DNA from: Echinococcus granulosus
Lineage: Eukaryota > Platyhelminthes > Cestoda > Cyclophyllidea > Taeniidae
Direction of reading: 5' to 3'
Assembly: GCF_000524195.1 (NCBI RefSeq)
Contig: NW_020170442.1
Span: 1 to 64,000, forward strand
DNA: 64,000 nucleotides
Below, in pieces: positions 26,101 through 38,200 of the stretch. Positions within the stretch are counted from its first letter, which is position 1. Every line of letters starts with the position of its first letter. A model generated the notes under the pieces. It had not been told where the DNA came from. It saw only the letters and a list, made by a program, of their open reading frames with translations, and searched no databases. Made by a program: the position numbers and the translations under genes.

Positions 26101-29100
26101 ATTTGTTTTGGCACCTTTCAGAGGATGATGTAGAGACTCTGTGGTCACCTTTGGCCCCAGGAGCGGCGCGCGACGGTGGGCTGACCTCGAGGACTTACCG
26201 CTTGCCAGTAGCTATGGCGGCATCTGCAACAGAGGCAGAGGAAGCAGAGGAAGCGGAGGCGGAAAGAGTGGAGATAGAGCGTCATCCGCAGTTCGCTATC
26301 CACCTTTCTACCACGTCCCTCCTCGGTATCACAACTCCTCTCGACGGCATCTCTCGTGAATACGACAAACTCACTAAGGAGGAGCTACTTCGAAGGTAAT
26401 AATAATGAATAATGGCCCTATAAAAGTACCAGGATAGATAGAGTCGAAATTGAGAGCTTCAGTAGTCTTGCAAATGCGTCCGCATCAATACTTTTATTTC
26501 TCGTGCATCACGTATGCTTTGAGCGTATTGCTTCTCCATTTAGGCAAAAGGCTCGCAAATCTTGCATCTATTTAATTTATGTTAATCCTTGCGGAGGCTT
26601 TTTAATTCGTTGATGGAAGAGAATTCGCCGTATGTTGTGAAAACTCTCCTTTGAATCCTTTTTAATTGCATTTTCCGGAGAACGCGATCTCTACTGAGTA
26701 TTTTGATGTATTGATGCCATTCTAAAGAAAAGGGATTTTTTAATTTCCAACCCACATAAACGCTTTTATGGGTGGATTATTTTAGCGCAGTCACTTGTAG
26801 AAGAGTCATTACCGCCTGTAGCTGCTATATTCTGTGACTATGTTGGTTTTTTTGCAATCGTCAAAGTTATCACAAATGAAAGGGGGACCTGAGTTTTCGA
26901 ACCCTCTTTTGCTGACTTTTTCAACGTGATTTTGCATACTCTTCATTCTACGTAGTTATTGCTGACCAAAATTGGTCCCTATTATGGAGGAATAAACTAA
27001 CTTTGAATCCAACTTTTGCATATTATGTGTATGTGTATTCATGATTTAATGTCTGGATTCAGTATAATTAGAAAGTTTGTATCCATGCATGTACTTTGAG
27101 TGTTGTAGACTCACACGAATAAGGCGTTTTTAGAATTCTCTCATCCTTCCCATATTTGTGCTTCAGAGTTGTAGAATTCGCTTTATTTGTGAAATTACAG
27201 TAGTCGTCAGCGTTTTCTGTCATGATGATCTGTACCTATTCATGTTCTCAACGTTTCACCTTTGTTTCCACAACTATGTTGGCTCGTCTAAATAGTGATG
27301 GATGCAGCTGAGCTTATTGTATTTTTGTCCCTGCGGCTGCAACGGTGACAGACTGCACCTACTGGAGGCAGACATGGTTGGGGGGGAAGAGGCAAACAAC
27401 GTAGAGGTGCGCGAACGCCGCTCGCGTCGCCGTCGCCATGCTGAGGAGCGCCGCCGCCTCCTAGCTGAGGCCAACGCCAACCTCGATAACGCTGCCGACG
27501 ATGACGGCATCATGCTCGGCATCTACGCCAGCATTCAGGATGAACTGAGACACAAATGCAGACTTCTTCAACGCGAAAAACAAAAAGTCTGTATCTGTGG
27601 CCATTGCAGTTCCCCTTTTACAGTGCAACTTTACTTTAGTAATCCAAAAATTTATTTGCTTCCTTTTAGTAACTTCCCTACTTTCTTGAATATCAGAGGA
27701 TGATCTTTAATTGTTTGTATGTATTTAAAGTTGTATTCTGTTTAATCTAGTAGAAAAAATTGGTTTGCTATGTCTTATCAACCATCGTTTTCACAAATAT
27801 GCTAGTTATTTTAACGATCCTACGACTTTCATCTGTATAGCGTTTTCTGATTTTAGAAGTTGCAAAACCTGAAGCAGTCCAAAAAGCGTCAATTGATTGT
27901 TACGCCTGTTCATCCTTGATTTGCAGACCAGTTCCCTTGAGACTGAGATTAAAGATCTGCAGCGTGAATTCGAGCTAGATCGTGAAGACTACCTCGAGTC
28001 TATCCGCAAACAAAACCGGCAAATTGGCTTGCTGCAGGCCATTCTGGACAAAGTCCAGCCCTGTATGCGCAGGGATAGTAATTATGCCAACCTTGAAAAA
28101 ATTAAGAAACAAGCTTGGTGAGCTATCTGTCCATTAATAACATTGGGATGTTCTTAAATCTTATTAGTTTTGATCCTCGAACGAGTTCCTTTTATCTATG
28201 AAATCTTTGTTCATTCACACTATACTTTTTATCGCAAGATTGCTTTTCTTCCAACAACTTGACTCAACTTGGGTAGTCTTCCGTATTCAAATGAACTTTA
28301 TGGATCCAATATTTTTCACTTCAGGAAAATCAAATGCGTTTGTTTAGTGTTGAAAATTTTTAAGCATTTTGTTTCTTCAAAACACCTTTTCTTCTGGATC
28401 GAATCACCCTACACGGTTTTCTTGTCACGTGTTCTCAAAAGGATAAATTTTGGTACAATTTCCATTGCTTAAAGCTTCCAATCGTATTATATAAAATGAT
28501 TCTGAAAATAGATTCCCCGAAGTATCCATATCCTCGGCAGTTCAGATAAACTTATTTAACATAAGAATCCTCCCCCTATTCCTTGAATTGTATAAGAATG
28601 TTTGCTTTGCTGTGCACATGAAGAGTCGTTCACGTACTTTGTTAACACCAATCTTGTAACTGCTTACATTGTTTTCATGTTGATTATATATTTGGGCAAA
28701 CGAGAAGCATTAAGGAAATTCACTACACTTCACTTTGTATTAGTTTTCTTAGATTATCCAGTAAAACATTTTAAGTCACACCTACTTTAAACAATTCAGT
28801 TTCGATGAAGACTCGAACGAGTGGGTCCTTCCCGCCCTCACAATTGAGCGTACAGTCCTTCCGCCCTCGGTAGACGTCGCTTCTGAGGATCTTGTCCTTC
28901 CGATTAGTCGCGGAGTCATCGGTCGTGGCACAGCCGGTCTCCGCGTAGCTGCTCCTCTCTCCAGTGCAGGGCTGCACAACCCCGAGGTTGAGGAGGAGGC
29001 ACGCCTCTACGCCAAACTTGCCAGCCGTTCGCAGAATCACACTAAATACTTTGCTAATAAGCGAAAAGAACAACTTCTGCTGGACGCTGGTAATACTTTA

Positions 29101-30664
29101 CTACCTTTGCACACACGCATCTTCACTGTCGTTTCATTGGGAAGGGTTGTGGTTAGTAATGCAAGGCCTCCTATGCAATACCTAGTCTGGACCAACATTT
29201 TCCGCGTCGACTAATTATACTAAATTTATGTGTTATTTTAGTGATAGCTTCTGAGCATTAAATAGTGGAACAGAATTATCAAAAAATGTTCTTCCTCAAG
29301 AGCTGAGCTAGTCTTTTATCATTTCCATCGTTTTCTGATCCTGTATATAAATAAGTGCTGAAACGTGATCTGTTCTTTGATCCATTATGTGTAAATTGTC
29401 TAAATCTCCCTTAAATGTTTAGTTTGAATGCGTTTTCTAAGGGTGTTCTCATGTCTATTTTATGAGTATTTTAGTATCAGCACATTTTTTTTCGTTTAGG
29501 AAGGAGGAGTTTAATAACCGAAATTTCACGAATGTTCCCTTTTGATCATTTTACTCCACTTAAGTTATCAACACACTTTTGTTTAACATGTTCGCAACAT
29601 ATCCGATCGACTGGCATCAATTCCACTTGACTTTATGATTCTTCGAATTTTTTTAGACGCGCCAAATTTTGTAGTCTCGGGAAAAAGACAAACGTTTTCC
29701 TCTCCTCCCCTTTCCTCACGCAGTGTTTCATGCTCCTCCTATTCGTCCCTCTTCCTATCGGCCTCCGGTTCTGACGGTGGAAGAGATAGTCTGTTTCGTG
29801 CATCACGTCTGTTGTCTCCTGTTTTCTTTTCGCCACGTTTACATATCCCGATTCATTTGCTTGCACTTTACTACTGTTGTATTGCATGCGAGGCCAGTGA
29901 TATTGAGTGGTCTGCATGCTGAAGTAACTTACTCACTTCATGCATAAAATAACTTTTTACCGCGGGGTCAATTCTTCTCCGACATAAATTTTGGCTTTTT
30001 CGTAGTGTCTTCTCATCTGATTTGGCATTCAGATTTATGCAACTTTACAGCATAGGATTGAAAATCATTTTACGTGAAGTCCTTCAAAATCTCCGGCGAC
30101 AATTCATTGTCCCAATCTGTGTAATTTTCTGATATAGCTGTTTGTTTCCTTGCTACTGCTCTTGCTAATGGCTTAGTATACATTGCGATAGGAAATGTGC
30201 ACATTGACAAGTCATTCATTGGAGTGGCTGTAAGGTAGGCAACTGGGCGTGATCGATCTCATGTGCTGGTATTCATAAAATCCCCTATTTCCTGCTTTAT
30301 TCACGAAATGTACGTAACAGAGAATCGGAAGGTGGTTTAAGTGATTAGAAGCACCCAATTCATTCTATTCATTTGATCACTGAACATTTGATCTTGCAGT
30401 GCTAATTGTTTTAGTGTGCACCCATTCTTATACACTGCGCACTTCTTTCAGTCACTGATTCAATTTTACATCATTATTTTAGCCTCTGTAGGTTCAAATA
30501 GAAAGGTCTTTCACGTGACAGATCCTCGATCTCAGCAGAGTAAAGAGTCCTTTTTTAACAACTCCAACAGCTACTTCTCACCAAGCAGCAACAAACGATC
30601 AGGCGTCGGGGGCAAAGGAAAACGTAGTGATTCCTTTTCGTCAACCAAAAATTTGGACTTTTAA
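23121..30664 (+). CDS. KIF17: Kinesin-2 motor, KIF17/OSM-3 type
   Basis: Exons: 23121-23467, 23776-23986, 24068-24403, 24567-24881, 25066-25225, 25310-25435, 26122-26395, 27352-27586, 27927-28117, 28800-29089, 30483-30664. All phases agree; the joined frame is 888 aa (846 without the 126-bp exon 6), against about 1,029 in human KIF17. The N-terminal motor has a P-loop GQTGCGKT (residues 91-98), switch I NADSSRSH (204-211) and switch II DLAGSE (241-246). Then come the kinesin-2 neck ([20 protein letters not shown]), acidic and basic coiled coil ([22 protein letters not shown]), a second coil ([20 protein letters not shown]), and a tail motif [10 protein letters not shown] matching the KIF17 CWDEDNGFW region. 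The end is basic and Ser-rich ([16 protein letters not shown]). By family it is a plus-end microtubule motor for anterograde transport in cilia or dendrites. Start: ATG immediately before [12 protein letters not shown]. Exon 8 uses an unusual gtctgt donor. Confidence 0.95.
25310..25435 (+). CDS. KIF17: KIF17 exon 6, possible cassette exon (126 bp)
   Basis: This exon enters and leaves in phase 1 and is a multiple of three, so it can be kept or skipped without changing the frame. It adds 42 residues rich in Ser, Leu and Pro (for example [18 protein letters not shown]) between the end of the coil after the neck and the acidic segment beginning EDDVETLWS. Borders are aaaacag|gg and tcag|gtttgc. 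There is no strong counterpart in vertebrate KIF17 that I recall. Inclusion is inferred from the open frame and splice sites. Confidence 0.6.
29724..29792 (+). CDS. Possible extra or alternative KIF17 exon
   Basis: A strong pyrimidine tract and acgcag acceptor precede an exon-like run reading [20 protein letters not shown] in the phase left by the preceding exon. The best donor (ata|gtctgt) would break the frame for the last exon. A weaker donor after 29,792 (ct|gtttcg) keeps it, giving 69 bp, phase 1 to 1. It may be an alternative exon, an alternative 3' end, or chance. Confidence 0.3.
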
Positions 30665-31399
30665 GGATCCTCTTGTAAAAATCCCCCCTAACCATATAAC
30701 CCATCGATCACACACATAGCGCTGTACTAATCTACGTACACATAACTTTTGCAATTATTTTGACTGTACAACTCAGCTTCCACCTTTCGTGGTCAAAGAA
30801 TAATTGTTTTTGTAGCGACGTTCACGACCTTTTCTACCACAATTTACGCTTAGTCGTCCCACTGGAACTGCATCGAGCCCTGGAGCAGATCCACGCACCG
30901 CGCGCCCTCAGTCTAATAGTAAGCACTACGGAATCCCTCGAAACGTTAACATACGACCCGTTTCTGGGATGTTTAACCTAGTTTTCCAAGGGATTTCACT
31001 GGGGAATAGGGCAATGTGATGTCCGACCCCCATCATCCTACGATTACTGGAGCAACACTATGTGCCCCAAGTAGCTCGCCTGCCAGTGTCTAGGCAACGC
31101 GTTAATGCCTCAAATGTATGCCGCTGTTGTCGTACACCCTTTTGCACTCCTTTTAAACTGGCGATAGCCATGTTTGTTGCTGGTTCAATATCTCTTGCAG
31201 TCTCCCTCCTAACTAACAAAAAGGCCCGCCTTATTTTCATAAACACATGGCATTAATACATGAAGAATGTAAAAGTAGTGTATGTTGGAGGCGATGGATG
31301 AGGAGGGGAGCAAAAAAGCGTGAGAAGAGAGATTCACCAAGTCACAGCCACACTCCGGGAAAGGAGGAGCAAGAACAGAAGAAACCAAACAGAGGGGGG
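30665..31399. other. Convergent intergenic region between KIF17 and TMEM115
   Basis: Tail-to-tail gap of 735 bp holding both 3' UTRs. It includes a GC-richer open segment at about 30,815-30,990 (reading RRSRPFLPQFTLSRPTG in one frame) and another at 31,062-31,245. Neither fits the exon phases of the flanking genes, so I leave them unassigned. Confidence 0.45.
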
Positions 31400-33860
31400 C
31401 TAGACTTTGGAGATGGAGTCAGTCGATTGTTGGACTGCCTTCGTCTCCATGCGGTCGGGGGCTGTCAGTGGTACGTGTGGCGGAGCTGCTGCAGGATTGG
31501 GAGGGCGTGAGCCACCACCCTCCTCATCGAAGAGGGTCGGCCACTCCTCCAGTGGCTCCTGCTTCTTTCCAAGTCGTGCGTTTAGGTCCTGCAGAGCCAT
31601 CCGCCTGTAAAGCAGCACAAATGACCGCAGATTCGGAAATAAAAGTATCATGTCTCATGTTTACTTCACTTTCGGCAATAATGGTTAGCAAAAAAACTAC
31701 TTCATCACTAATTAAACTTACATACGATCTGTATTAATGCAATTATAACGAATTTCATTAAACAGCTCCTGTGTGGCTACGAATGTATGAAACCGTAAAC
31801 AATGCTTGGAGCATGGAGCAATTAACTTTCGTGATTCCCTGCAACCTAGCTTCCGCGAATGTGTAGCGGACAGATCATTCAATGTCATTTTTAGCAAATT
31901 AATCGTGGGATGCAGAGGCGCGTACTTCTTACCTTTACTTTCAGCTGTCTAAATGATCAAATAATTATTATTCTTCCATCATTATTCATAAGTAACCAAG
32001 AACACTTATCTTTAGGATTATAAACATGTTTTGACATTAATGAGATCAAAGAGCAGTGCAATGGTGTGCAGAATTTACATGGCTAATAAATAGTCTCTCA
32101 AAATGCCCTAGACAAGAAGCACAGAGACTAACTCCCTGTCGTTCACGAACATAGACACAAAAATCCCTGTGCATTGCAATAGGCCTAATTTCTAAAAGTA
32201 TGTTTTAAAAAAGATGTCTCAATCGACTCAAAAAATTTTCAACAGAGCCATGCTACCACCCTCACCAGAAAATAAGGCACATATCCATTACAACATTTCT
32301 GTACGGATTTTCTTAAATACGAAGGGTGCGTCACTATGATTAAGTCCACTATACAAACTTCGAACGGAGAACTATCAGAACTTGACCGGTAGCCAAAAGA
32401 GTTGAGAAAAAAACAGATAACTGACAAAGGAATCACATTAGGCTATTTACAAATGGTTGTAGCACAAGGCAAATTACTTGATTGCAGGCTGCTTGAAATT
32501 AACTTATGATCAAAGCTACCTTAATTTCTGTTAAGATTTTCGAGGCAATGTTACTAATCTACTGCAAACAATAGTCATCAATAAAAAATCTGGCTCAAAT
32601 TAACGGCACGCTGCCGACCATAGGTGAGGGGCGAATTATTGTCGAAAATACGATTTAGTGTGACTTCCAAAGAGGCACAAAGTATACAAATATTCGGTTA
32701 GATATTTTAGTGAGGAGTTTGCCATTAAAGGCGTGATGTGCAAAGCATTCCAAAATACCCATATCAATAGCAAGGCTCACTTGTAGCGTTCATTATCACT
32801 GTAGGAAACGGTGGGAACATCCCTTGAAAAAGAAGATGCTGAGAGAATTTCATATTGTTGCTCTATTTTTGGGCAGAGCTTGAACGCGACGAAAAGTGCA
32901 TAAAAGAAGTTCACCGGGATAGCGATGGTCGGTTGAAAAAAGCGAGGGAATAAACTAGAACAAAAGGGCAACTCACCAATAAATTGCAACTTTTGAGAAT
33001 TATTAGCGATTTGCAACTTACAATACAATGGCGAAATTAAGCAGTTATTATTCTTATAACTAACATCATCACATAAAATAACCACAGTAATGTGCCAATT
33101 TCCAGAAAAGAATCCACTCTTACTTATCCTACCATGGTTGACCCCATAAATGTATTAACTAAGTCTGAGATCAATATGAGGATTCCGCAACAACTTACCT
33201 CACAAAAGAGAAGCTGCTTCGAAAATCACCCCGCTTGCCATCGGTATGTTTCTGGAAGAACCTCAAGTATGTCCACCCGTACAGAAGGCCAAAAAACGAA
33301 TACAGAAAAGTGATGGACGGAATAGCATTAAAGAGCTGCAGTGATGCAATTAGAACAAGGTAAAACAAAGAACCATGACGATAGAGTGGTTGCAACTTCG
33401 CGTTTGAGGAAACATCATGCATCAACTGTCTAGAAACAACAGTTACTGCAGCAGCAAAGGAGCTGGATCCATGAACGCCCGTAAAAAAGAGATCTGCCTC
33501 CGTTCTAGAGCAAGCAAATTTGATGTAATAATATATCAGACACATAAGCCCGGGAAACCATGTAGTAATTAGCAAAAACTTCATCTTTTCCACAAAATTC
33601 CACCGCCGTTGTAGCAGTAAATCAAACACAAGGAATCCTGTAGCGTCAAATACAAATAAAAGGACGTTCGTATTAACAAGAAAAAATGTAAGGAAGCGAT
33701 AAATTTGAAAATTGGGGTAATACAGTGAACCCGTAGTTAGTTTCAGGTTCTCACATATGCCAACGGAAAAGATAGAACAATCAACAAAAAATATAACAAG
33801 AAAAAGCTCCGCAAGTAGACCGAACGAAGAAGCCGACTTCACCAGAGAAGATATAAGCAT
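31400..33860 (-). CDS. TMEM115: TMEM115 family Golgi membrane protein
   Basis: Three minus-strand exons: 33860-33199, 32954-32781, 31604-31400 (phases 2, 2; stop at 31402-31400), giving 346 aa against 351 in human. The N-terminal part is strongly hydrophobic with several membrane segments (for example LLAELFLVIFFVD and FLLITTWFPGLMCLIYYYI). Family landmarks are present: LFFTGVHGSSSF (human LFTVRIHGALGF), YGWTYLRFFQKH before the first junction, SLFPRFFQPTIAIP (human FFPEILQPVVG), and a tail RMALQDLNARLGKK..WPTLFDEEGGG (human RQLALKALNERLKR..WPSMDDDEEE). By family it is a rhomboid-like but non-proteolytic Golgi protein that binds the COG complex and affects Golgi-to-ER retrograde transport. The start is the ATG at 33860, opening the hydrophobic N-terminus. 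Introns are 244 and 1,176 bp. Confidence 0.92.
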
Positions 33861-34242
33861 ACTACTGTGTGCAGAAGATCACTAGCCGCGCCCACAATCT
33901 AGCTTATTAAAATCGTCAAAATTTATACCCCACTAAAATGACCTTAAAACCAGTAAAAGCTCTTAACACTTTATATTGAAAAGGATTTTGTTGCACTGTG
34001 AGCCGTGATAAAGGTGTTTTGATGTTATGCTTCACCCATGATTTTTTTCCGGAAAGTTTTATTATGAAATGGATGTTATTCATTGGTTGAACGGCAAAAT
34101 TAAGTACTTAAGCTACAGTCATGTCAAATCCTGAGTAATAGCATGGTTATGCTGCCTAGTTAGTTTCACCAATAATAGCGTTCATGATTTACCCATATTT
34201 CCTGACTTCGCTCCTGCTAAGCGCATAAGTCAGTCTCTTTAT
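33861..34242. other. TMEM115 upstream region
   Basis: AT-rich, no exon seen. It presumably holds the TMEM115 promoter on the minus strand. Confidence 0.4.
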
Positions 34243-34400
34243 TCACAAAGTTGGTTTGCTGGGAATGACCTTAATTTTATTGCCTTTGGCTGCATTTTGT
34301 AGCAGTCCTTTCCAACCCCAGCGGCCCAAAATATTTTTAATATAACCCCCCAAGACTTCCCCAAAGATGATAGAAAACATAATATACGGACAGCATGTAC
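34243..34400 (-). repeat. Dispersed repeat family, copy E
   Basis: The minus-strand core is diverged (ttggggaagtcttggggggt, preceded by tattatgttttctatcatct) but keeps the block order. It faces copy F head to head about 40 bp away, so the two form an imperfect inverted repeat. Confidence 0.55.
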
Positions 34401-34435
34401 ATATATATTTGTGTATATAGTGCATTTTTTGTTCA

Positions 34436-34610
34436 ATTCTCGGTTTTAGTAAAGGGTCTTCGCTGAGTAGGCTGACCTTTGAGCCATGCCAGTAGCCCCA
34501 GCCCTACTTTACGTCGAATGCATAAGTCCTCCCCGAATATTATGTATTCTTTCGTCTTCAGGGAAGTCTCGGGATGCTGCATTGGTGGCGACGGAAAGCC
34601 AACCCGATCT
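34436..34610 (+). repeat. Dispersed repeat family, copy F (among the most complete)
   Basis: Runs from attctcggttttagtaaagg through gagccatgccagtagcccca to the core tcgtcttcagggaagtctcg and gatgctgcattgg. It provides a reference for a unit of about 175 bp. No coding capacity. Confidence 0.7.
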
Positions 34611-35262
34611 TAAAGGGTATTTATCCTTACTTCTACTGCTGGGTGACAAACCTTAGCGGAGCGGGTGGGAAAATCGGTGCTGACCCTTAATAGGAAGGCG
34701 GAGAATGACGTCCATTTCCGACAACGTCCCCATTCATGTGGTCTGCAAAAAGGCTATTAACAATGGCAGCGAAACTAGCCATGAGCCATCTCGAGAAGTT
34801 CTATTGCGGAGTTGCCTACCGTGCCTGTATACGGACAGCGGAAAGTGAACTAAAGGTACCTCCCCCACCTCTCTACTACCTGGATAGAACTCGAGTAGAT
34901 GACTGGTTACTGGTATAGCCCGAAAGTTTAAATGAGGAGACCCAAAAAATTCCTTCATTAAGACCAAAGTTAAACAACTAACATATAGAAATTGCCGTTT
35001 CAAATGCACTGCTTTGCGTGCATTGTAGCTCTTCTGTGCCGGATAGACCAAAGGACTTGATGTCCGCCTGCACCCAATCGCAAATCAACCGACCGCGGTT
35101 CTTCCCCTCCCCTATGCCTAGAACAAGCAAGTTTCCCAAAACCCCATACACTGAGCTAATTTCCTTTTATTTGCAATAAACAAAATAGTATAAGGCGAAT
35201 GAGACCCGAATACACAATCTAGGATAATGATGAGGAGCGCTGTGGTGTAAAAAATGCCGCCA
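34611..35262. other. Intergenic region downstream of the TLC gene
   Basis: Mixed composition; the part at 34,620-34,930 is GC-richer and perhaps repeat-derived. It holds the 3' UTR of the minus-strand TLC-domain gene, with an AATAAA at 35,171-35,166. No further gene is supported. Confidence 0.45.
35166..35171 (-). promoter_or_regulatory. AATAAA polyadenylation signal of the TLC-domain gene
   Basis: Minus-strand AATAAA about 92 bp past the stop codon of the TLC-domain gene, a plausible distance for a short 3' UTR. Confidence 0.45.
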
Positions 35263-38200
35263 TTAATTTGAAGATTTAGGAAAGCTTTGTTTCCTCCTAA
35301 AAGTCAGTGACATTTCATTGCTGGTTCCATCGCTTAACAAGTCCAAATATTCGGCGTTAATGGAGTTACTCTCCTTATTACTGTTGCTGTCGTCGCTATC
35401 TGAGTAGCGTCGAAGTGGTGAAGAACGCTCCGACACGGACATAGTGAAAAGCTCAGTCTCACTGAAGTCTTCTGGAAACAGCGACCACTCCTCCCAGGCC
35501 CGTTGAATGAGATTGAACGAAGTGCTGCGTCGCAACGAAGTGATCAGCTCGGTATTCATGGCGCGACGTCGGGCGCTCAGGAAGCGGCCACGAATGCGAT
35601 CGCGCGCTCGATGGAAGTCAGTACGCCAGTCCGCCTTGTAAAGCATGTAGGCGGACTTGTAGCCAATGGGGTACACCGTCAGCGCCCAGTAGATATTTAG
35701 GGCGTCCAGTGTAAGAGAGCAGACGAACCAGGGCAAATCCAGACCGGGTAACTGCTCTCTAGCAGCCATGTGTTTCGGTGTGCCGCAGATCGAGTACACA
35801 AACAACCAGTAGGGAACAATCATGAAGTTGCGTGTGATTGCAAAGAAAATCGAGAAGATCAGAGACACGATGGCGACACGACGCCGGTCTAGAGTGTAGC
35901 CAACCTTACGATAAAACCACCTGTACACAAATAGAACGCAAGCTTCAATCAGCACGCGAACGAAAGCCACGCTAAAAAAGGTTTAGGTTTAGTAAGAAAC
36001 TAGTAATATGAACCCAAGTAACACCGCTAAGATCGTGTGTATGCTCAACCACTTATAAAAGCGATAACATGACAGTAATTTCAAAGCCATCAAATGGCAG
36101 TCGTGATTCCTTTGAATTTTGTGGGGTGATTAAGTTCACGTGCGTGCATCCACACATTCTAATCAGATGTATATTGAAACCACATCAAACCACCTCAGAA
36201 GAGATTCACCATAGTGCACAGAGCACCGTCTAGTACAGTAAGGGTGAGTGAACGCATTACCTTATTGGTGAAACCATACAGCCCAAAAATCTGTTCCAAG
36301 TTAAACCCTCTATTTAACAAGCGAACTCACACGAATTCGCTGACAATTTTTAAGAGAAAATACTTAACCACTGGTCATTTGACACAGTCCCACAGTTCAT
36401 TCCATGCACTAAGGGCAGATAATAAACATCTTACCGTTGGTTCGTAAAGGGAGTTGAAAGCTCAGTTGTGAGGCGGTAAACGCCAAAGAACAACCCCACC
36501 CTATAAATCTGTAGAAAAAAACATTATTTTAATAACTTCGGTGAAAAACTACCATTCTCGAGAAGATTCGGATGAATGGGTGGATAGACCGAAAGCGACT
36601 TACCAAAATGAGGTAGAACGATATCGTCGCAACAGAATGATGAACGGTGAATATAAGCTGATTTTTTCGGTCATAGTAGATTGGCATTGAAATTAAATCT
36701 ACAAGGTTATTTGGGGAATAATTATGTTTCGGTAAATGGCTCATAAATTCTTAGTTTTTTCCAAAAAACACAAACTTGTCTAGATTCATTTTCTTAAATA
36801 AGAGCACCTCTGGTAGAATGCACTCCAGTCACAAGTCCCAAGACCGTGATACTTTAGAGTTGTAAAAGCGACCTTAAGTCACTGACACCAACTGGCAAAA
36901 CAAATGTCACGGCGACACATAGTTGACTAAAAGTTTGGCGGCCGCCTAACGAGAGGTGCGAGCTCAGAGCCACTCAGTCGAAGGGATGAAGTGGGACGTG
37001 CTGGGAAATGCAGTGTGATGTAGATCAGCAGCGTTCGTGACCACCAACTAACCGTCGCCGTGAAATTTATTTTCTCTTAACTGGGAGCACCTTTTCATCA
37101 TGAGCAGGACCACTCACAGCAAACATTTGGTCTGCCTTACCGAAGCAAAGGCACTTAGGCTTGAGCAATTAAATGTAAAAAGGGGATGCAGTGACCTCAC
37201 TGCCATGCCCCGGCTACTCTCAAGATTCTGCCACCCATGCAGTGAACCACGATTTGCCTTGAATAAACATCAATGAACAAACTGGTTATGGTAGTTAAGC
37301 TAAGGACGAATGTTTGGCTTTGGTTTGATCCACCACTAGTGATTTCTGAAACCGCATATTAACAGTACAATGTTCCGGAGTGGATTGTGTGATCACGTAC
37401 TCGTTGATAAGCCTGGATATTTAACTGGTAGTAGGGTGCTTCGACTTAAGGTTAGAGCTAAAATAGTGGTAGCTCACTTGACTGCATATACGTTCAACGA
37501 TAAAACATGTGCAGACAAATTACGTCTCAATACCTGCGTTAATCTATACAGCTGGCACTAGACCCAAAAAATCTTAAAACTTGGTGAAATATTAGCTTTC
37601 TTGTCCAGGACCCTAAAAGGATAACTATAATATGCCTTTTAATTTAACAAGAGCACTGTTGTAAAAGACGGTTCATACTGATGCATCTACCTCTGTGTCA
37701 AAACTGGTGTCTGATATGCCTGAATTGTTCTAATCATTTTTGCCAGAAAACCCACCAATGAGACGGCATCGAATGAGGTGTGATGTGGAAGACACAAATG
37801 TACGCTTTAAGGCTAGATGCCAGAATTTCATTTTTAAGGAGACCTCAGAATGGGAGCCACAGCAACAGTGCAGGGAAAAGAAACAACTTACCGCATAAGA
37901 AGTAACCAATGGAAATGCACAAGGCAGTGAGACCGATCCGCCCTTGAGCACTGAAATAAGATGTCGTGGGTAAGAAGGTGGTGTAAAGTGAAATAATTCA
38001 GGCTGCACTCATAGCATAGATTGTTACTGTTTTGAGAATGTTAATAAACAAATTTATACCAAGGAGGGTCATTGGCTTGGATGATGCTTTCAGTGCCAAC
38101 GTCCTTAGCTGATAGTGAAGTGGCCATGTGCTGATGGCGTCCGTTATCACAAACAATCCCCCCCTACCACTCACATCCGCTCTCGGTGTCAAAGACTGCT

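Noticed and set aside
27274..27522. Minus-strand Arg/Ser-rich frame opposite a kinesin exon
   Set aside because: It is the antisense of the GC-rich coiled-coil exon of KIF17, whose sense reading matches the family.
31175..31195. ggttcaatatctc as a tRNA T-arm or SINE B box
   Set aside because: No cloverleaf or A box could be placed around it.
31062..31245. Plus-strand frame with a hydrophobic stretch (KLAIAMFVAGSISLAVSLLT) resembling a membrane segment
   Set aside because: It lies in the convergent 3' region of KIF17 and TMEM115, has no splice support and no partner exon; the minus strand is equally open.
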